A DNA stretch of 64,000 bases from Hygrophila difformis (Eukaryota > Streptophyta > Magnoliopsida > Lamiales > Acanthaceae): NCBI GenBank assembly GCA_030278955.1, contig JAOANR010000011.1:28586403-28650402 (forward strand), in the 5' to 3' direction. Made by a program: the position numbers and the translations under genes. This document shows positions 23,937 to 34,603 of the stretch, in pieces. How positions within the stretch are numbered: the stretch's first letter is position 1; every line of letters begins with the position of its first letter. Under the pieces are notes generated by a model. It made no database searches. It was not told the origin of the DNA and saw nothing but the letters and a program-made list of their open reading frames with translations.

Positions 23937-24202
23937 CTTCATCGGTTTTCTAAAAATTGAAATGGACCCACAGTGCACACAATCCAATATACATTTTAAA
24001 TCATTAATAACTCAAGTTCGATACAAGTAAAAATTCTAAAACTTTGATATTTAAAAACTTCTCGACGAGATGAATCTAATAAAATCCAACTTGACTGTGT
24101 TTTAACTTTTATAACTATGATAAAATTTTAAATCAAAGTGCGTGTGTGAACAGTACCTAATTCCAAACGTTTCAACTTTCAAAATTTCAAGAGCGGAGGG
24201 AG
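23937..24202. mobile_element. Stowaway-like MITE, 266 bp
   Basis: Inverted ends CTTCATCGGTTTTCTAAAAATT and, reversed, CTCCCTCCGCTCTTGAAATTTT, flanked by TA (23935-23936 and 24203-24204). Same size class as the other MITEs in the window. Confidence 0.83.
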
Positions 24203-24327
24203 TATATAAGATAGATTAATCATAAGATCGGTGACCATGAGAGTTCTCCTATTGCCTCCTAAAAAAAAATGAAAAAAAGTATACATTTGACATTTGTACC
24301 GTCCAGTGTTAGCAGCGTGGGCGGCAG

Positions 24328-24673
24328 TAGTTCGGAATTTTGATATTCGATTAATATTTGATTCGATTCGATATTCGATTTTATATTAAAATTATATATA
24401 AATATATAAATTTATTTTGTTAAATAATTTAAAAATTTAATTTTAGTGACTATATTTATTAATTAATATAAATATATTTATATATAATATTAAAATATTA
24501 AATTTGATCTATAAATCAAATTAAATATTTAAGTTTAATAATTAAAATTAATTTTATTAATTATTAAATTACCTTATAGAATAATTCGATTCGATTCAAT
24601 AATATTCGAAAAGCTTATCAAATCAAAGCGAATACTGTGGTATTCGGTTCGATTCGGTTCGTTTACAACCCTA
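24328..24673. mobile_element. Small hAT MITE, 346 bp
   Basis: Perfect 8-bp target duplication GGCGGCAG (24320-24327 and 24674-24681). The right end is ACAACCCTA (inverse TAGGGTTGT), typical of hAT. The left end TAGTTCGG seems shortened. The interior is AT-rich, and both sides have ATTCGATTCG-type subterminal repeats. Confidence 0.83.
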
Positions 24674-25046
24674 GGCGGCAGTGGCACCATTGGTAAATGA
24701 GGCGTAAGAACAAGGGCAATTAAGTCAGATAATAGATGAAAGTTGTGCGCACTACTACAATAATATCCGCATCTCTGATTTTTTTGGTGGAAGCAGCGAG
24801 GGAAGAATGAGGGTTGAAGAAGAGATATGTGGGAGTTCTCCAAGGGTGGTTGCCCCTCTCTGCTAACCCCATGATTTCTTCTTCTTCCAAATCTCAACAA
24901 AACGTAACAGCCCTTTTCTGGAAAGAAACACAGGAAAATATAGTACTAGTAGTAGTATACTCCATCGTCCCAAACCATTCGCTCCCTTATTCGGGTTTCA
25001 AAATTAGGGTTCTACACCATATACATACATATACATAGAGGCTGTG

Positions 25047-25214
25047 ATGATCTCGATTCTTGCTTCCCCCTTTCTGAGCAGACGCGAATCGGGCTTTGAG
25101 AAACCCAGCCCGTATCTTGGCGGGGCTGCCCGCCCCCGCTGGCACGCAGCCATGGCGTCGCTGCTTTCTCTAATTTGCCCCCGTCTGTATCCCTCGTATC
25201 ACAACCACATCTGA
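25047..25214 (+). CDS. Possible short ORF or first exon, GC-rich, 55 codons
   Basis: A 55-codon frame from ATG at 25047 to TGA at 25212 lies in a GC-rich island that stands out from its AT-rich surroundings. An upstream C/T-rich, leader-like stretch (about 24840-25020) and a T-rich possible intron with CTCTAG acceptor near 25307 follow gene-like order. The peptide starts MISILASPFLSRR, which could be an N-terminal targeting sequence, but I do not recognise it. It may be part of a gene whose remaining exons were lost, a non-coding RNA, or nothing. Confidence 0.25.
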   Translation: MISILASPFLSRRESGFEKPSPYLGGAARPRWHAAMASLLSLICPRLYPSYHNHI

Positions 25215-25825
25215 GCCTCCTCCTACTTACTTGTTTTTATTTCATTTTATTATTTTATTTTAATTTTTTGTGGGCTTGTTTTTTTTAGTAATTTTTATTT
25301 CTCTAGATCTGAAGCAATTTTGCGATGGCAAATAGCCAAATACAGAGCAGGCAGTCATGAGTCTTTAATTGGCTTGGCTTGTGTAGAGACTTGGAACAAT
25401 TAATCTAGTTGGTTTCGAACTTGTGTAGATTTTATTATTATAATGTGGGAATTTCGCTGGTCGATTTGATATGGGGATGAATGCCCCATGCTTGGGAATT
25501 GCACACACATTTGAGATTTTGGAGTTGTGGATATGGTTATGAGAAGTGGGTGAGTCATATGCTTAATTATGCATTCTTCTTCATGTGCCAACTGCCAAAG
25601 TCGTCGATTCATTTCATATTTTCATTAGAGTTTTCTAATGCTGAGTGGCCTACAAGGCCTTAATTTTTAAAGATTTGGGTCCAAGACCATCTCCAACGTC
25701 TCCGTAGAATAGCGCCAGATGCTGTTTTTGCCTGAGCGGGAGCTTCAATGAGGACGGGAGAATGCGGCCGCTATAGGGAAAAATTGTGTTGCGGAAAGGG
25801 CTCCGCATTTTATAGTGCCCTTCAC
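25215..25825. other. Intergenic; possible left end of a Harbinger-type element near 25680
   Basis: No gene recognised. From about 25683, CCATCTCCAACG opens a segment of different composition that leads into a T-rich tract (25835-25990) and the PIF/Harbinger-associated relic. It may be the element terminus. Confidence 0.3.
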
Positions 25826-26179
25826 ACGGCTATCCTTTTTGTTTTGTTTTGTTTTTTTTTTTTTTTTTTTTGTTTTTTATTTGTTTTTTCATTTTTGATT
25901 TACTTTTTGAATTTTTTTTTGGATTTTTTTTATACTCCTATTTCATATTTTCTTTTTGCTTTAAGATTTTCTTTTTTTTTATTATTATTTCTGCATTTAA
26001 TTTATTTTCATATTTTTAATTTTAAAATATTAAATATAAATAAATACATAATAAAATAAAAATCAATAAATTACAATACCATAACATTAAACTTAAGAAA
26101 AGAAATGAGATACAAGAGTATTGATAAATTAATTGAAGATATAATACAATAAACTAAATTAATAATCTCTCACTTCAGT

Positions 26180-27320
26180 GTGACATGGACTCTCATTACT
26201 ATTTCCTAGCTTACATGGACTGTTTAGCAAAAAATAATCTCTCAAATCAGTACCAGATCCGGAACCTCTAATGTCTTCAAAATAACTTTGATAGTTGAAA
26301 TTAGTGTCGGGAGCGAATGTTGACTGCTCACGCATTCTCTGTATGATTTCTGCTTGAGAATGTTGGATGAACAGACGTCGAACGGTCAGAAATTATCATT
26401 GAATCAATCAACATGGTTTCTTGATCTTGCTTCCTCTAGGCCAACTCATTCACCTATTCAATAGCTGCAATTTTCCGTTCTTAGATTTAATTGTCTCATA
26501 ATATGCCTGCATTTGTTTCTCATTTTCCAACAATGAATTACAAAAACAGACGTATTTCACCAATTTTCTTTTTCAGTTTAGTTTTTTTAACACCCAAAGG
26601 GTGTTGAGATCCAGATCTGGATCCACTGCCGCTACCATCACTTAAATTGACAGAAAAAAGAATTGAGAGAACTGACAGATGAGATTCCGGCATCGGGGTA
26701 TCTAAACTGAGTGATTGAGTTGAAAAATCTTCACATCGTAATTTTTCGGCCTTGCAGGAGAACTTCTCGAAATCCTTCAGTATATCCTACACGTGCTCAA
26801 ATTTGAATTATTAGATATACTTATTTTCCATCATCATCAGCTCCTTCGTTCGTTTTATCTGTATACTCCCTCCGTCATCAAATGATATTAACATTCCATG
26901 TTTTCACACAATCCAATGCAAATGTTTAACAATTAATATCTCAAATTGTATAAAAGTAAAAATTTAAAAATTTAATATTCTAAAATTATGTGATTAGACG
27001 AATCTTACAAGATGCCACTTGACTATGTTTTATCTTATGTAACTATTTTAAAAAGTCGAATCAAAGTTGTTCAATGAATAGTGTTTACTATGCCAACGTT
27101 AATATAATTAAATGACGGAGGGAGTATTTAATAAAGTTTCACAATATTTAGTGACATACATGAAAACAGATTGACAAATTCAGATTTAATCTTACCAAAT
27201 CATTTGTGGAGATACCACTTGAATTTTATATACTCGATTTGTTGGATGTAAGATTTAAATTTCGCCGTTGCAGTCAAGATGGTCTACATGCGGCTCTCAA
27301 CAGAATACACACTTTATTCA
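26180..27320 (-). pseudogene. PIF/Harbinger-associated protein (NAM-associated/Myb-like ORF), decayed
   Basis: On the minus strand, in shifting frames, the region shows signatures of the second ORF of PIF/Harbinger elements (often annotated as a glutathione S-transferase T3-like or NAM-associated protein). From N to C terminus these are a KFKSYIQQIEYIKF-like trihelix segment, a Ser/Gly-rich run, HPLGVKKTKLKKKI (compare RPxGxKxAK), and a charged helical part (LLENEKQMQAYYETIKSK). Such proteins help the Harbinger transposase bind DNA. Many stops and frameshifts, and an inserted MITE at 26866-27124. Identification rests on short motifs. Confidence 0.45.
26866..27124. mobile_element. Stowaway-like MITE, 259 bp, in the Harbinger relic
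   Basis: Inverted ends CTCCCTCCGTCATCAAATGA and TAATTAAATGACGGAGGGAG with inner AACATTCC/AACGTTAA arms, and TA duplications at 26864-26865 and 27125-27126. Confidence 0.87.
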
Positions 27321-27594
27321 GAATAGATTCATTGGGTTTTTGTACGTTAAATGTTTTGTTAACATGAAGCCAGGACTAATCTTTTGTTTGGGATATGCCA
27401 GGATATTGGGAAATTTCAATATATGCATGACAAAGTTGTTTATCTTCGTCCATGCTGTAATTAACATTTATTGAGCTTGCCATAGAGAATGATTAAAAGA
27501 AGGGAGAGTAGATGGTTGAAATAAGTGTTGTAAATGAAATGTGAATGTGTAGATTTTGATTCCACTACAACTTATTTATAAGTAAAGACTCAAA

Positions 27595-27830
27595 AATCGA
27601 ACGGTCAAGATCCTACCGACACATCTAATGGTTCAGATTTAAAGAATGAATCCAATGGTTCATATAAATTTTATTCCACATCAACGGTCAAGATCTTACC
27701 GACACATCTAATGGTTCAGATCTTCTTGTTTGAGTTTTATTCCACATTAAAGCTCAAAATCTTACCGACATATCAAATAGTTCAGATTTTAAAAATGAAT
27801 CCAATGGTTCTAATTTAAAGATTTTATTTA
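27595..27830. repeat. Tandem repeat, about three copies of ~85 bp
   Basis: The unit runs AACGGTCAAGATCCTACCGA, CACATCTAATGGTTCAGAT, a TTTAAAGAATGAATCCAATGG-like part, then TTTTATTCCACAT. Copies begin near 27600, 27683 and 27757 and are increasingly diverged. It lies between the Harbinger-type relic and its possible right end. Confidence 0.65.
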
Positions 27831-28248
27831 TTATTTAATAAAATAAAGTACATAAAAATACAAATAATAATTTTAATTAAATAATTTAAATATAAAAATT
27901 AAATAAAATATATATATCCAAAATGTGTTAAAATTAATTAATAAATGAAATATTATATCAATAGTAAATGGAATTAAAATGAAATATTATGTTGTTTAGG
28001 GAAACTTAGAGTTTTGGGTTGGACTGTTGGAGAGGAATAGAAGAAACTTTAAATAACTGTAAAATAAAGGTGTAGGTTGGAAATAACCTAACGAAGAGGG
28101 TGCTTGGTATAGTGACGAAATCAGGAATCTCATAGAGAGGTTTGTTTCACTTAAAAATCTTCCAAAAAAATAAAAATAAAAAATAGAAAACTAACTCAGT
28201 GCAAACTACTAAGTATTTTAAATAAAGTTATTCAAAATAAACTAAAAG

Positions 28249-28411
28249 CAGTTGGCTTGAGTAGTATAGGGCTCTGACAGCTTAATAAGCAAAGGTTTCA
28301 GGTTCGAGCTTTTGTGTATACAGAATTCTACTTTGGGAAACAACTGTTTAATGCCCACCAGATTATCAATGAATCAGTCTTGTGCCCAAGGTGGCTCGAG
28401 GATACCCGGTA
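28249..28411 (+). mobile_element. SINE-like repeat, family A, copy 2
   Basis: Homologous to 22937-23105. An A-box-like GGCTTGAGTAGTATAGGGC and a near-canonical B box GGTTCGAGC lie about 45 bp apart, then ATTCTACTTTGGG and TTTAATGCCCACCA. The order fits a tRNA-derived SINE. Copy 2 keeps the better promoter boxes. Confidence 0.58.
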
Positions 28412-28589
28412 TACGCCATACAATAAGAATACAAACTTAAAGGTATTATAATATTTGAGACGATATATTGTAATATTACCGGTAATTGTAATATTTGAGA
28501 CGATATATTTCGAAACCTCTCTAAATAGCTTCATTTTCAGTAACTTCATTTTTAAACATGTTTCTTACTTCTTCCCATCCGCGTAGAAA

Positions 28590-29412
28590 TCTTACCACTA
28601 CCTATACGCCATACAAGGTCATCATAATGCCACCATTCTTTTGCATGAAGTTCCAATGAGAGTCACAATTCTAACTGCATGACGAAGAAATTTTCCACAT
28701 GTGTATTCTCATTTGAAATTTCTACAACCATAATTAAAGTCCGTGAGCAAATAATAATATGCTTGTCTATATTCTTTCAAAATGAGAACTTTAAGACCAT
28801 TAAATCCTCCAGGCATATTGGACGCCCTATCGTAACCTTGACCTAGAGTTGAGAAAGTGATCAAAAAAAAAAAAAAGAAAGAAAGAAAGAAAACATCAAT
28901 TACACTATTCAAAGAGCTTGCCGAAGTGTCACTAACGTGCACAACTCTTATCAACCGCTCAATTACTTTTTCCCGATCATTCACAAATCTCACAACCATG
29001 GCTATTTGTTCCCTTATTGAAGTATCTCAAGCTTCATCGGTCAAAAGAGAAAAGTATTTGTTTCCAATTTCATTGACAATAACGTTCCTCACCTCTTTTG
29101 CACAAGGATTGATAATTTCCTTTTGAATGGTTGAAAATGTTAATAATTTGGGAGAATTGAGCTCATTACCTTGTTCACTTTTTCGTTACCACTTCAAAAG
29201 TGAAAGAAAATTCCATTTTCGTATTGATTTTCTGGACTCGGCATGTCCTTGAAATGACAAACCTTCCTTTAAAAGCCACTGAACAACATTCACAACCATC
29301 GGTAGTCTAGGGCATAATCAATCTTCATTTGAGTGCTCTTTTCTGATAACACATAATCCATATTATGGCTTTGATATCTAAATCCGAACACTGAATTCTA
29401 GCATAATGGTGG
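28590..29412 (-). pseudogene. hAT-type transposase (TTF zinc finger/DUF4371), middle part, split by LTR element
   Basis: Minus-strand frames give the DUF4371 core of plant TTF-type hAT transposases. The order is a stretch ending VVQWLLKEGLSFQGH, then QKEIINPCAKEV (near 29130), FSLLTDEA, MVVRFVNDREKVIERLIRVV (28999 downward) and GQGYDRASNMPGGFNGLK. The family moves DNA by cut-and-paste. Stops, frameshifts and an inserted T-rich stretch (near 28862-28890) inactivate it. Its N-terminal neighbour is found beyond the LTR element at 35854-35945, in the same frame across the GGTGG insertion site. Confidence 0.75.
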
Positions 29413-30645
29413 TGCCATGGATCGACAACGAAATACAATAGATCGACGAGAAACAAGAAGGGAAATAAGGATAAGGAAGCTCCAATATTGAAGAAGATCT
29501 TTAGATGGAGATGCAAGCAAACCCGGCAACACCGTCTCCTCCAAATCCTTCAACAATGGTGATTTCGATCTCAGATTTGCTTCAAGAATCCGAATCGTGT
29601 GAGCTAGCCCAAGTCTAGAACACGGTATTGTTTGAGTTATGCACTCGTGAGGGTTTTCGGTTCCCACAAACTCTAAATGATCTTTGGAAGATAAGAGAGA
29701 AGTGTTCTAATTCAATATTCAAGCCAAAAGATGAGTAACAAGTGTTTGAGAGGTCATATATAGACCTTATTACATAAGGGCAATTCTGGAATAAGAAAAT
29801 ACATCAAAAAGTGAGCAAAACACAAAAAGGGGACTGTTACGACGCTAGCCGGGTGCCTTATGACGCTATCCTAAGGCCTTACGATGCTATCCTGGGGGAC
29901 GTACGACGCTAGCCGAGCGCCTTACGACGCTATCCTGATGCCTTACGATGCTATCCTGGTGCCTTACGATACTATCCTGGGGGACGTACGACGCTAGCCG
30001 GGCGCCTTACGGCGCTATCCTGATGCCCTACGACGCTATCCTCTGCGGACAACCGTCTAAGGATGCCAGTCTAAGGACGACTTACGACCCTATCCTCTGC
30101 AGACAACCATCTAAGGACGAGTTACGACCCTATCCTTACGACGCTATCCTCTGCGGACAACCATCTAAGGACGCCAGTCTAAGGACGCCATTTTTTACTT
30201 GTCTTTATTTATTACATATCTGTCGAATAATACTGAAATAATATCCGACCATCTTCCGACTTCGAACAAAGTTTTTCCGGAGATCGGCGGTGGCTCCGGC
30301 CGACCTTCGGTCAACTTCCGGTCAATTTTCCGGCGAGCTCTGTTTGACCCTCCGATGCGGCCCCCCAAGATTCTGGTGACCTTCCGACGACCCTCCGGCG
30401 GCTCCGGCCGGCTTCCGGCCAATTTCCCGGCGAGCTCCGTTTGGTCTTCCGATGACGTCTCCGAGCTTCCGGTAACCTTCCGAGGATGCTCCGGCGACTC
30501 TCCGGCGGCGGCGATGGCTTCTTTCATTAAAATTTGGGGAATCCACAATTGGATTCCATCCGGGTCCTTCAATTTATTTGCGTCTTTTCTACCCTTGTCG
30601 GACCGTGTTAGGTAATCGGTTCGGTTCATCCGGATTTCCGTGGCA
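29413..30645 (-). repeat. 3' LTR of LTR-RT1
   Basis: 1,233 bp. Contains a minisatellite (29838-30195) and a C+G-rich block with CTCCGGCCGGCTTCCGG-type internal duplications (30270-30510). A TATATAG sequence near 29757 is in the place of a TATA element on the minus strand. Confidence 0.93.
29838..30195. repeat. GC-rich minisatellite in 3' LTR of LTR-RT1
   Basis: About fifteen short units such as CCTTACGACGCTATCCTG, GGGGGACGTACGACGCTAG and GACAACCGTCTAAGGACG follow one another. The corresponding block in the other LTR (35058-35430) has a different unit order and number. Confidence 0.85.
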
Positions 30646-31016
30646 TCCTCTCCCCCTTCAAAAGCTTTGGACTCCAAAGCGGAAATAGTCATTATTCGAG
30701 ACGGATCAACCTTGCGAGGCAAACCTGCACAAACTGAAATCTCATAAATTTGACATTTTCGCACTATTTCAGGAAAATAGGATTGGGATTTAAAATCATG
30801 ATAAGGGTTCTGCAAAGGGCGGATATTGTTCTCAGTTTTGGATCCGAATAGCAAACACAACGTGTCTTCCGCTTCAGCTTCCACTCTCGATCCCCTTCGA
30901 AAATAATGACAAATTTCAGAGGAATCAACCTTGGCACTAATCGGAATGATTTTACCTGATTCGCTTAGGAATTTTTCGACTCGTTTATCATGGGTACCTG
31001 CGAAAATATCGAGCAA
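30195..31016 (-). CDS. LTR-RT1 distal ORF of unknown function, running into the 3' LTR
   Basis: A 273-codon frame downstream of the protease-like region. The first half (about 125 residues, in unique internal DNA) has moderately charged sequence such as EKFLSESGKIIPISAK and TEIRMNRTDYLTRSDKGRK. The second half crosses the PPT and is read from the GC-rich LTR, giving Arg/Pro/Glu-rich sequence that is probably incidental. No known domain is recognised. It may be the spacer where pol was deleted. Confidence 0.4.
   Translation of the reverse strand: MLDIFAGTHDKRVEKFLSESGKIIPISAKVDSSEICHYFRRGSRVEAEAEDTLCLLFGSKTENNIRPLQNPYHDFKSQSYFPEIVRKCQIYEISVCAGLPRKVDPSRIMTISALESKAFEGGEDATEIRMNRTDYLTRSDKGRKDANKLKDPDGIQLWIPQILMKEAIAAAGESPEHPRKVTGSSETSSEDQTELAGKLAGSRPEPPEGRRKVTRILGGRIGGSNRARRKIDRKLTEGRPEPPPISGKTLFEVGRWSDIISVLFDRYVINKDK
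30646..30659 (-). promoter_or_regulatory. Polypurine tract of LTR-RT1
   Basis: Minus strand reads GAAGGGGGAGAGGA immediately before the 3' LTR (TGCCA...). This is the expected primer site for plus-strand DNA synthesis in reverse transcription. Confidence 0.88.
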
Positions 31017-31189
31017 GTCAACTACCCTACCAACATCAAATTCAGAAAATTTTTCAAAATGTTGAAAATTAAAGAACAGAGGTTTGTTGGCTCTCGATCA
31101 GCCAGCTTTTCTCCACTGGGGTTAGTTTCAGATTGCTCTTGGATCGTTAGCCCTCGGAGTTTTTCCTTCATCCTGGCATGGTGCTCTTT

Positions 31190-31687
31190 TTATTCACGTT
31201 GAATACTCTCTAAGAGCCTTTCGCGGTCAACCCGAACTGTACTGGGGGATAGCGGTTTGATAATGTACTTCTTTTGCTCGTAGATAAAGGTTATCAAATT
31301 CGCTCTACCTCGGTATCTAACATCTTTTTCGAACAACCACGGGTGCCCCATTAATATGTGACATGTATTCATTGGAATAACATCGAAGAGGATTTCTTCG
31401 GAATATGTGCCCAAGGATATTGGAGCTCTTGCGCGCTTGACGACTCTTGATTTTCCACTATTGTTTACCCATTGTAAGCAATAGAGATTCGGGTGGTCTT
31501 CTGTCGTCAACTGGAATTTGTGCACTGCATATAAACTGACAACATTAGAACAACTTCCACTGTCAACAATTAAAATTGCAGAATTATTAAAAATTTTGCA
31601 ATGACAGTGAAATAAATTCTCCCTTTGTTCAGATTCAGCGGCTTCGAGCTCAGGTTCCTTAGCAGAATTGGCCATTGGGATTATCAC
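31190..31687 (-). CDS. Retropepsin-like aspartic protease region of LTR-RT1
   Basis: A 165-codon frame. The active-site motif ILIVDSGSCSNVVS (about residues 38-51) is followed by LYCLQWVNNSGKSRV and the flap/second-strand block VIPMNTCHILMGHPWLF, then IIKPLSPSTV. This matches the protease region of plant Ty3/gypsy polyproteins, which matures gag/pol. It follows the CCHC segment with a frame break between them. Unlike in complete elements, no RT follows the protease. The frame itself is undamaged. Confidence 0.7.
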   Translation of the reverse strand: MIIPMANSAKEPELEAAESEQRENLFHCHCKIFNNSAILIVDSGSCSNVVSLYAVHKFQLTTEDHPNLYCLQWVNNSGKSRVVKRARAPISLGTYSEEILFDVIPMNTCHILMGHPWLFEKDVRYRGRANLITFIYEQKKYIIKPLSPSTVRVDRERLLESIQRE

Positions 31688-32222
31688 CGATGAGAAGAAG
31701 TTCCGTCATTCTCAAAGACGATTTCAGAATCGCTCGATTGGTCTCCACATATGATAATATCCTTTCCCTTTTCCTTGGAATTTGCACTGCCCATCTTGAG
31801 AACTTCAGGATAACTAGCGGCATTGTTTGATCGGGTAATTGTTTCTCCTTCGGCAACTGCAGAAATCCATTTGTCTAAATTAGCCTTAAGCTCTTCCCAT
31901 GACTCGTTCCGGCAAATTCAGCAGTATGTCCTCTCCCATAACAATTGCCGCATCTTTCGGCCCTTCGTTTGGCTTCTCTTTCGGCACTTGCTTTTGACGT
32001 ACATGTTTTAGCTTCGTGTCCAAGCATAGAGCAATAAGCACATGGAGTCCATTCTTTCCTCTTCTCTTTAGTGGTATTGGACTTTTGACTCTGAATACGC
32101 ATTGGATTCCATTCAGGACCAATAGTGACCCTCAGGACTTTCTGGTGGGTATCTTGAGATGTTGGAGGTTCAGGTGTGACTGACATTCGACCTTGGTCTG
32201 AATTCTTCCTCAAGAATATCAA
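31659..32222 (-). pseudogene. Gag C-terminal part of LTR-RT1 with CCHC zinc knuckle
   Basis: Continues the gag homology after a frameshift at about 32175-32200. It contains a canonical CX2CX4HX4C knuckle (CAYCSMLGHEAKTC) and a second, decayed one (CGNCYGRGHTAEF with the last Cys lost), which would package element RNA. A stop follows near 31875, with further frames to 31659. The break from the upstream coiled-coil ORF means gag cannot be made whole without frameshifting. Confidence 0.7.
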
Positions 32223-33090
32223 TAACCTGTATATCCAATGTGTGCCTCAATTCCTGCTTCACCGTGTCCATGACTTGATCATAAATGGACTGGGGATCTA
32301 CTAATCGATGCTCCACTTCTTCTGCAACAAATTCAATTTTGGATGTGAGGCTATCAGACAATGCGTTATATTTCGAATTAAATAATTTAGAAAGTTCTTC
32401 CCCGTGTCGGAGGACTTCCTGTGTAAGCTTGGCGGAGCAACGAGCCGTCAATTCATCATTTGTAACTTCTTTGGCTCGTTCTCGAGTTTGTGCTTCAAGT
32501 CTTTCCCCTAATTGTTCGAGTTCATACTCCAATTTTCTATCTATCTGTCCAGCTAATTCATCAATCTTGTCTTCAAATTTTTCACTTAAATTCCCTTCAG
32601 CTTGACAGATTAATTTCTTGACCCTTTCAATTAATTTCTGGCCGTTTTTCTCAGAAAAATCCTTAACATATTTCCTAAAAAATGATGCAATGGCTTCCAT
32701 TCGTAATTCCAGTTCAGTTGAAGAAACTATGATATGTTCTTGTAAATCAGTGGCTTGCTGGTCTAGTGCACTAGTAAGAACTTCAACTTTCCCATCGAAG
32801 TCATCAGTAACTTCGCCAATTTTCTCGTTCACCCTCAGTAGTGAACTTTCAATGTTTCCCTGACCTTCAGTGGCAACCTTCCATAATTTCTCGTGCGGAT
32901 CGGAAGAGAGACTGGTATTCTCCTTCTGGATTTTGTTGGCCACTTGCTTTTCCAGACCTGAGAATTCATGATTTAAGATGTCAAATTTATTTTCAAGCTT
33001 CTCAATCTTCTCATTAAGATGTTCAAATTTAGAGTTGACATCCTGCTTCATTTCCATGATATTTGCGTTCAAACTCCGCAGTAATTCCAT
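32170..33090 (-). CDS. Gag-like coiled-coil protein of LTR-RT1
   Basis: 306 codons. The product is almost entirely helical: repeated heptads of Leu/Ile/Val with Lys/Glu (for example LNEKIEKLENKFDIL, KLEYELEQLGERLEAQ), with repeated EHIIVSS- and SKIEF-type segments. It starts at an ATG about 1.5 kb after the PBS and ends by frameshift just before the CCHC part. It is the equivalent of the relic at 21960-22917. The likely role is a capsid/assembly protein, inferred from position and the CCHC neighbour, because no classical retrotransposon gag (PF03732) motif is evident. Confidence 0.65.
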   Translation of the reverse strand: MELLRSLNANIMEMKQDVNSKFEHLNEKIEKLENKFDILNHEFSGLEKQVANKIQKENTSLSSDPHEKLWKVATEGQGNIESSLLRVNEKIGEVTDDFDGKVEVLTSALDQQATDLQEHIIVSSTELELRMEAIASFFRKYVKDFSEKNGQKLIERVKKLICQAEGNLSEKFEDKIDELAGQIDRKLEYELEQLGERLEAQTRERAKEVTNDELTARCSAKLTQEVLRHGEELSKLFNSKYNALSDSLTSKIEFVAEEVEHRLVDPQSIYDQVMDTVKQELRHTLDIQVIDILEEEFRPRSNVSHT

Positions 33091-34603
33091 CTATGCAGGA
33101 TCACAGATACCTGCCATCTCAGAAAATATTCTAGATATATTTATAAAAGATTAGAATATAAAATATAATAAAAATATATGGAATATTTTTCCTCACAAAA
33201 ATCTCAAACTCTTGGTGTTGACAACTTGGGTTCGAAACACAATTCAGTACTTGGGAGGCTCTTCCGGATAAATTTCCATTGCTGAGTTGGAGAATCGGTG
33301 ATTGAATTTATATACGCACAATGTACGAAACAAAATGCAATTGTTCGACTCTATCAACAACCGTTAGGAAATGTGTGAAATTCAATGCAATGAAATTATG
33401 TTCACGGTTTTAATCGGCAATTGCAATCCAGTAATTCCAGAACCTCACAATATAAAAGTGAACTCACCAAAGTTTGAAAAGTGGTGGCTCACAACACTCG
33501 ACTCCCAATAAACCCAAAATAAAGTAAAATAAAATAAAATAAAAATCACACTGAAATGCTATAAGTAGGAAGGTAATATATGGATGGCTATGGAATAGTA
33601 GGGCTTGCTTTTACTGTGGCTTCAACATTTTGGTTTCGCAGCTAATTGAGAGGAATTCCAATGTCTGTAATCACAGATGGAACTTCAACTCAGAGTTCAT
33701 AACACATGTTAGAGGAACTACTGTGCCAACTGTTTATATCCACTTTGTTTATAAGCAAGTGTGTGGGAAGAATATTTAAGCAATTAACTCAAAATTACTA
33801 AGGTCAAGAGGCGGGCCCCACTAGCACACAATTTGATTTCAAGTCTTCCCAATTTTTGATGTGCACGTGCATGGGAGCATAGGAGATGGGCGTGTGGGGT
33901 CCACTGGAGAGCATACAATTTTCTTTTCCCCTTATGCGACTCAAGGCAAGCTAGCATGTCACTTTCAATTTTTCTTTCCAACTAGCTCAAGATTATGTCT
34001 CCTTTAACACATGGAAATATTCCGATTTTGAATCAAACTTGGGGATCTCAAGAATAAGATGAAGATGAATGGAAGATCATCTGACACTTAAGAACACACA
34101 CATAAACACTCACTTGGAATTTTGGAAGCAAATTAATCAATTAATCACATAAACATATTCCAAGTGCATACATCCACATATGAGAATCAAAATATGGGAC
34201 AACTAACAACAAAAACAAGAAAACAGAAGATCAAGAAGCAAAATATGGTAATTTTCGGATTTTTGGTGAAGAACAGACAAACTTCAAACTAGCATAACTG
34301 TGTCATACTATGTGCGTTTTCGATGATCTTTATATGTAAACACATCTACTCGACGAGAGGAACAAGAATCTGTAACCAGATTTCAGAAATTCCCAATGAG
34401 CAGAGACCAGTTTTCTCGAAAAGTGGACAACAAGCTATTTTTGATGGATGTGGAAAAATTTGGGCAGCATATCCCCTTAGGAATGGATGAAATATATATT
34501 ACCAAATGGAATATGCTTCCAAATGGTGAGTGGTGAAAGTGTGAAAAGGAGGAAGAACAAATTTTTAGGATTTTTGAACTATGAATCTATTGATTCTTTA
34601 TTT
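33091..34603 (-). other. Untranslated leader of LTR-RT1
   Basis: About 1.5 kb between PBS and gag with no long frame. Part of it (about 33590-33790) is homologous to 21455-21610, which shows the leader is a conserved part of this element family. Confidence 0.6.

Noticed and set aside
25748..26059. 103-codon Phe/Leu-rich plus-strand ORF
   Set aside because: Translation of a T-rich low-complexity tract.
22937..28411. tRNA genes at the B-box-like motifs
   Set aside because: No acceptor stem or complete cloverleaf can be drawn; the extra shared 3' sequence fits SINEs instead.
29838..30195. CRISPR-like spaced repeats
   Set aside because: Units are contiguous and degenerate, without unique spacers, in a plant LTR. 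It is a minisatellite.
30199..30615. 138-codon plus-strand ORF in the LTR
   Set aside because: GC-rich LTR repeat read in the antisense direction; also seen in parallel in the other LTR (35437-35869) with different frames, so not conserved coding.
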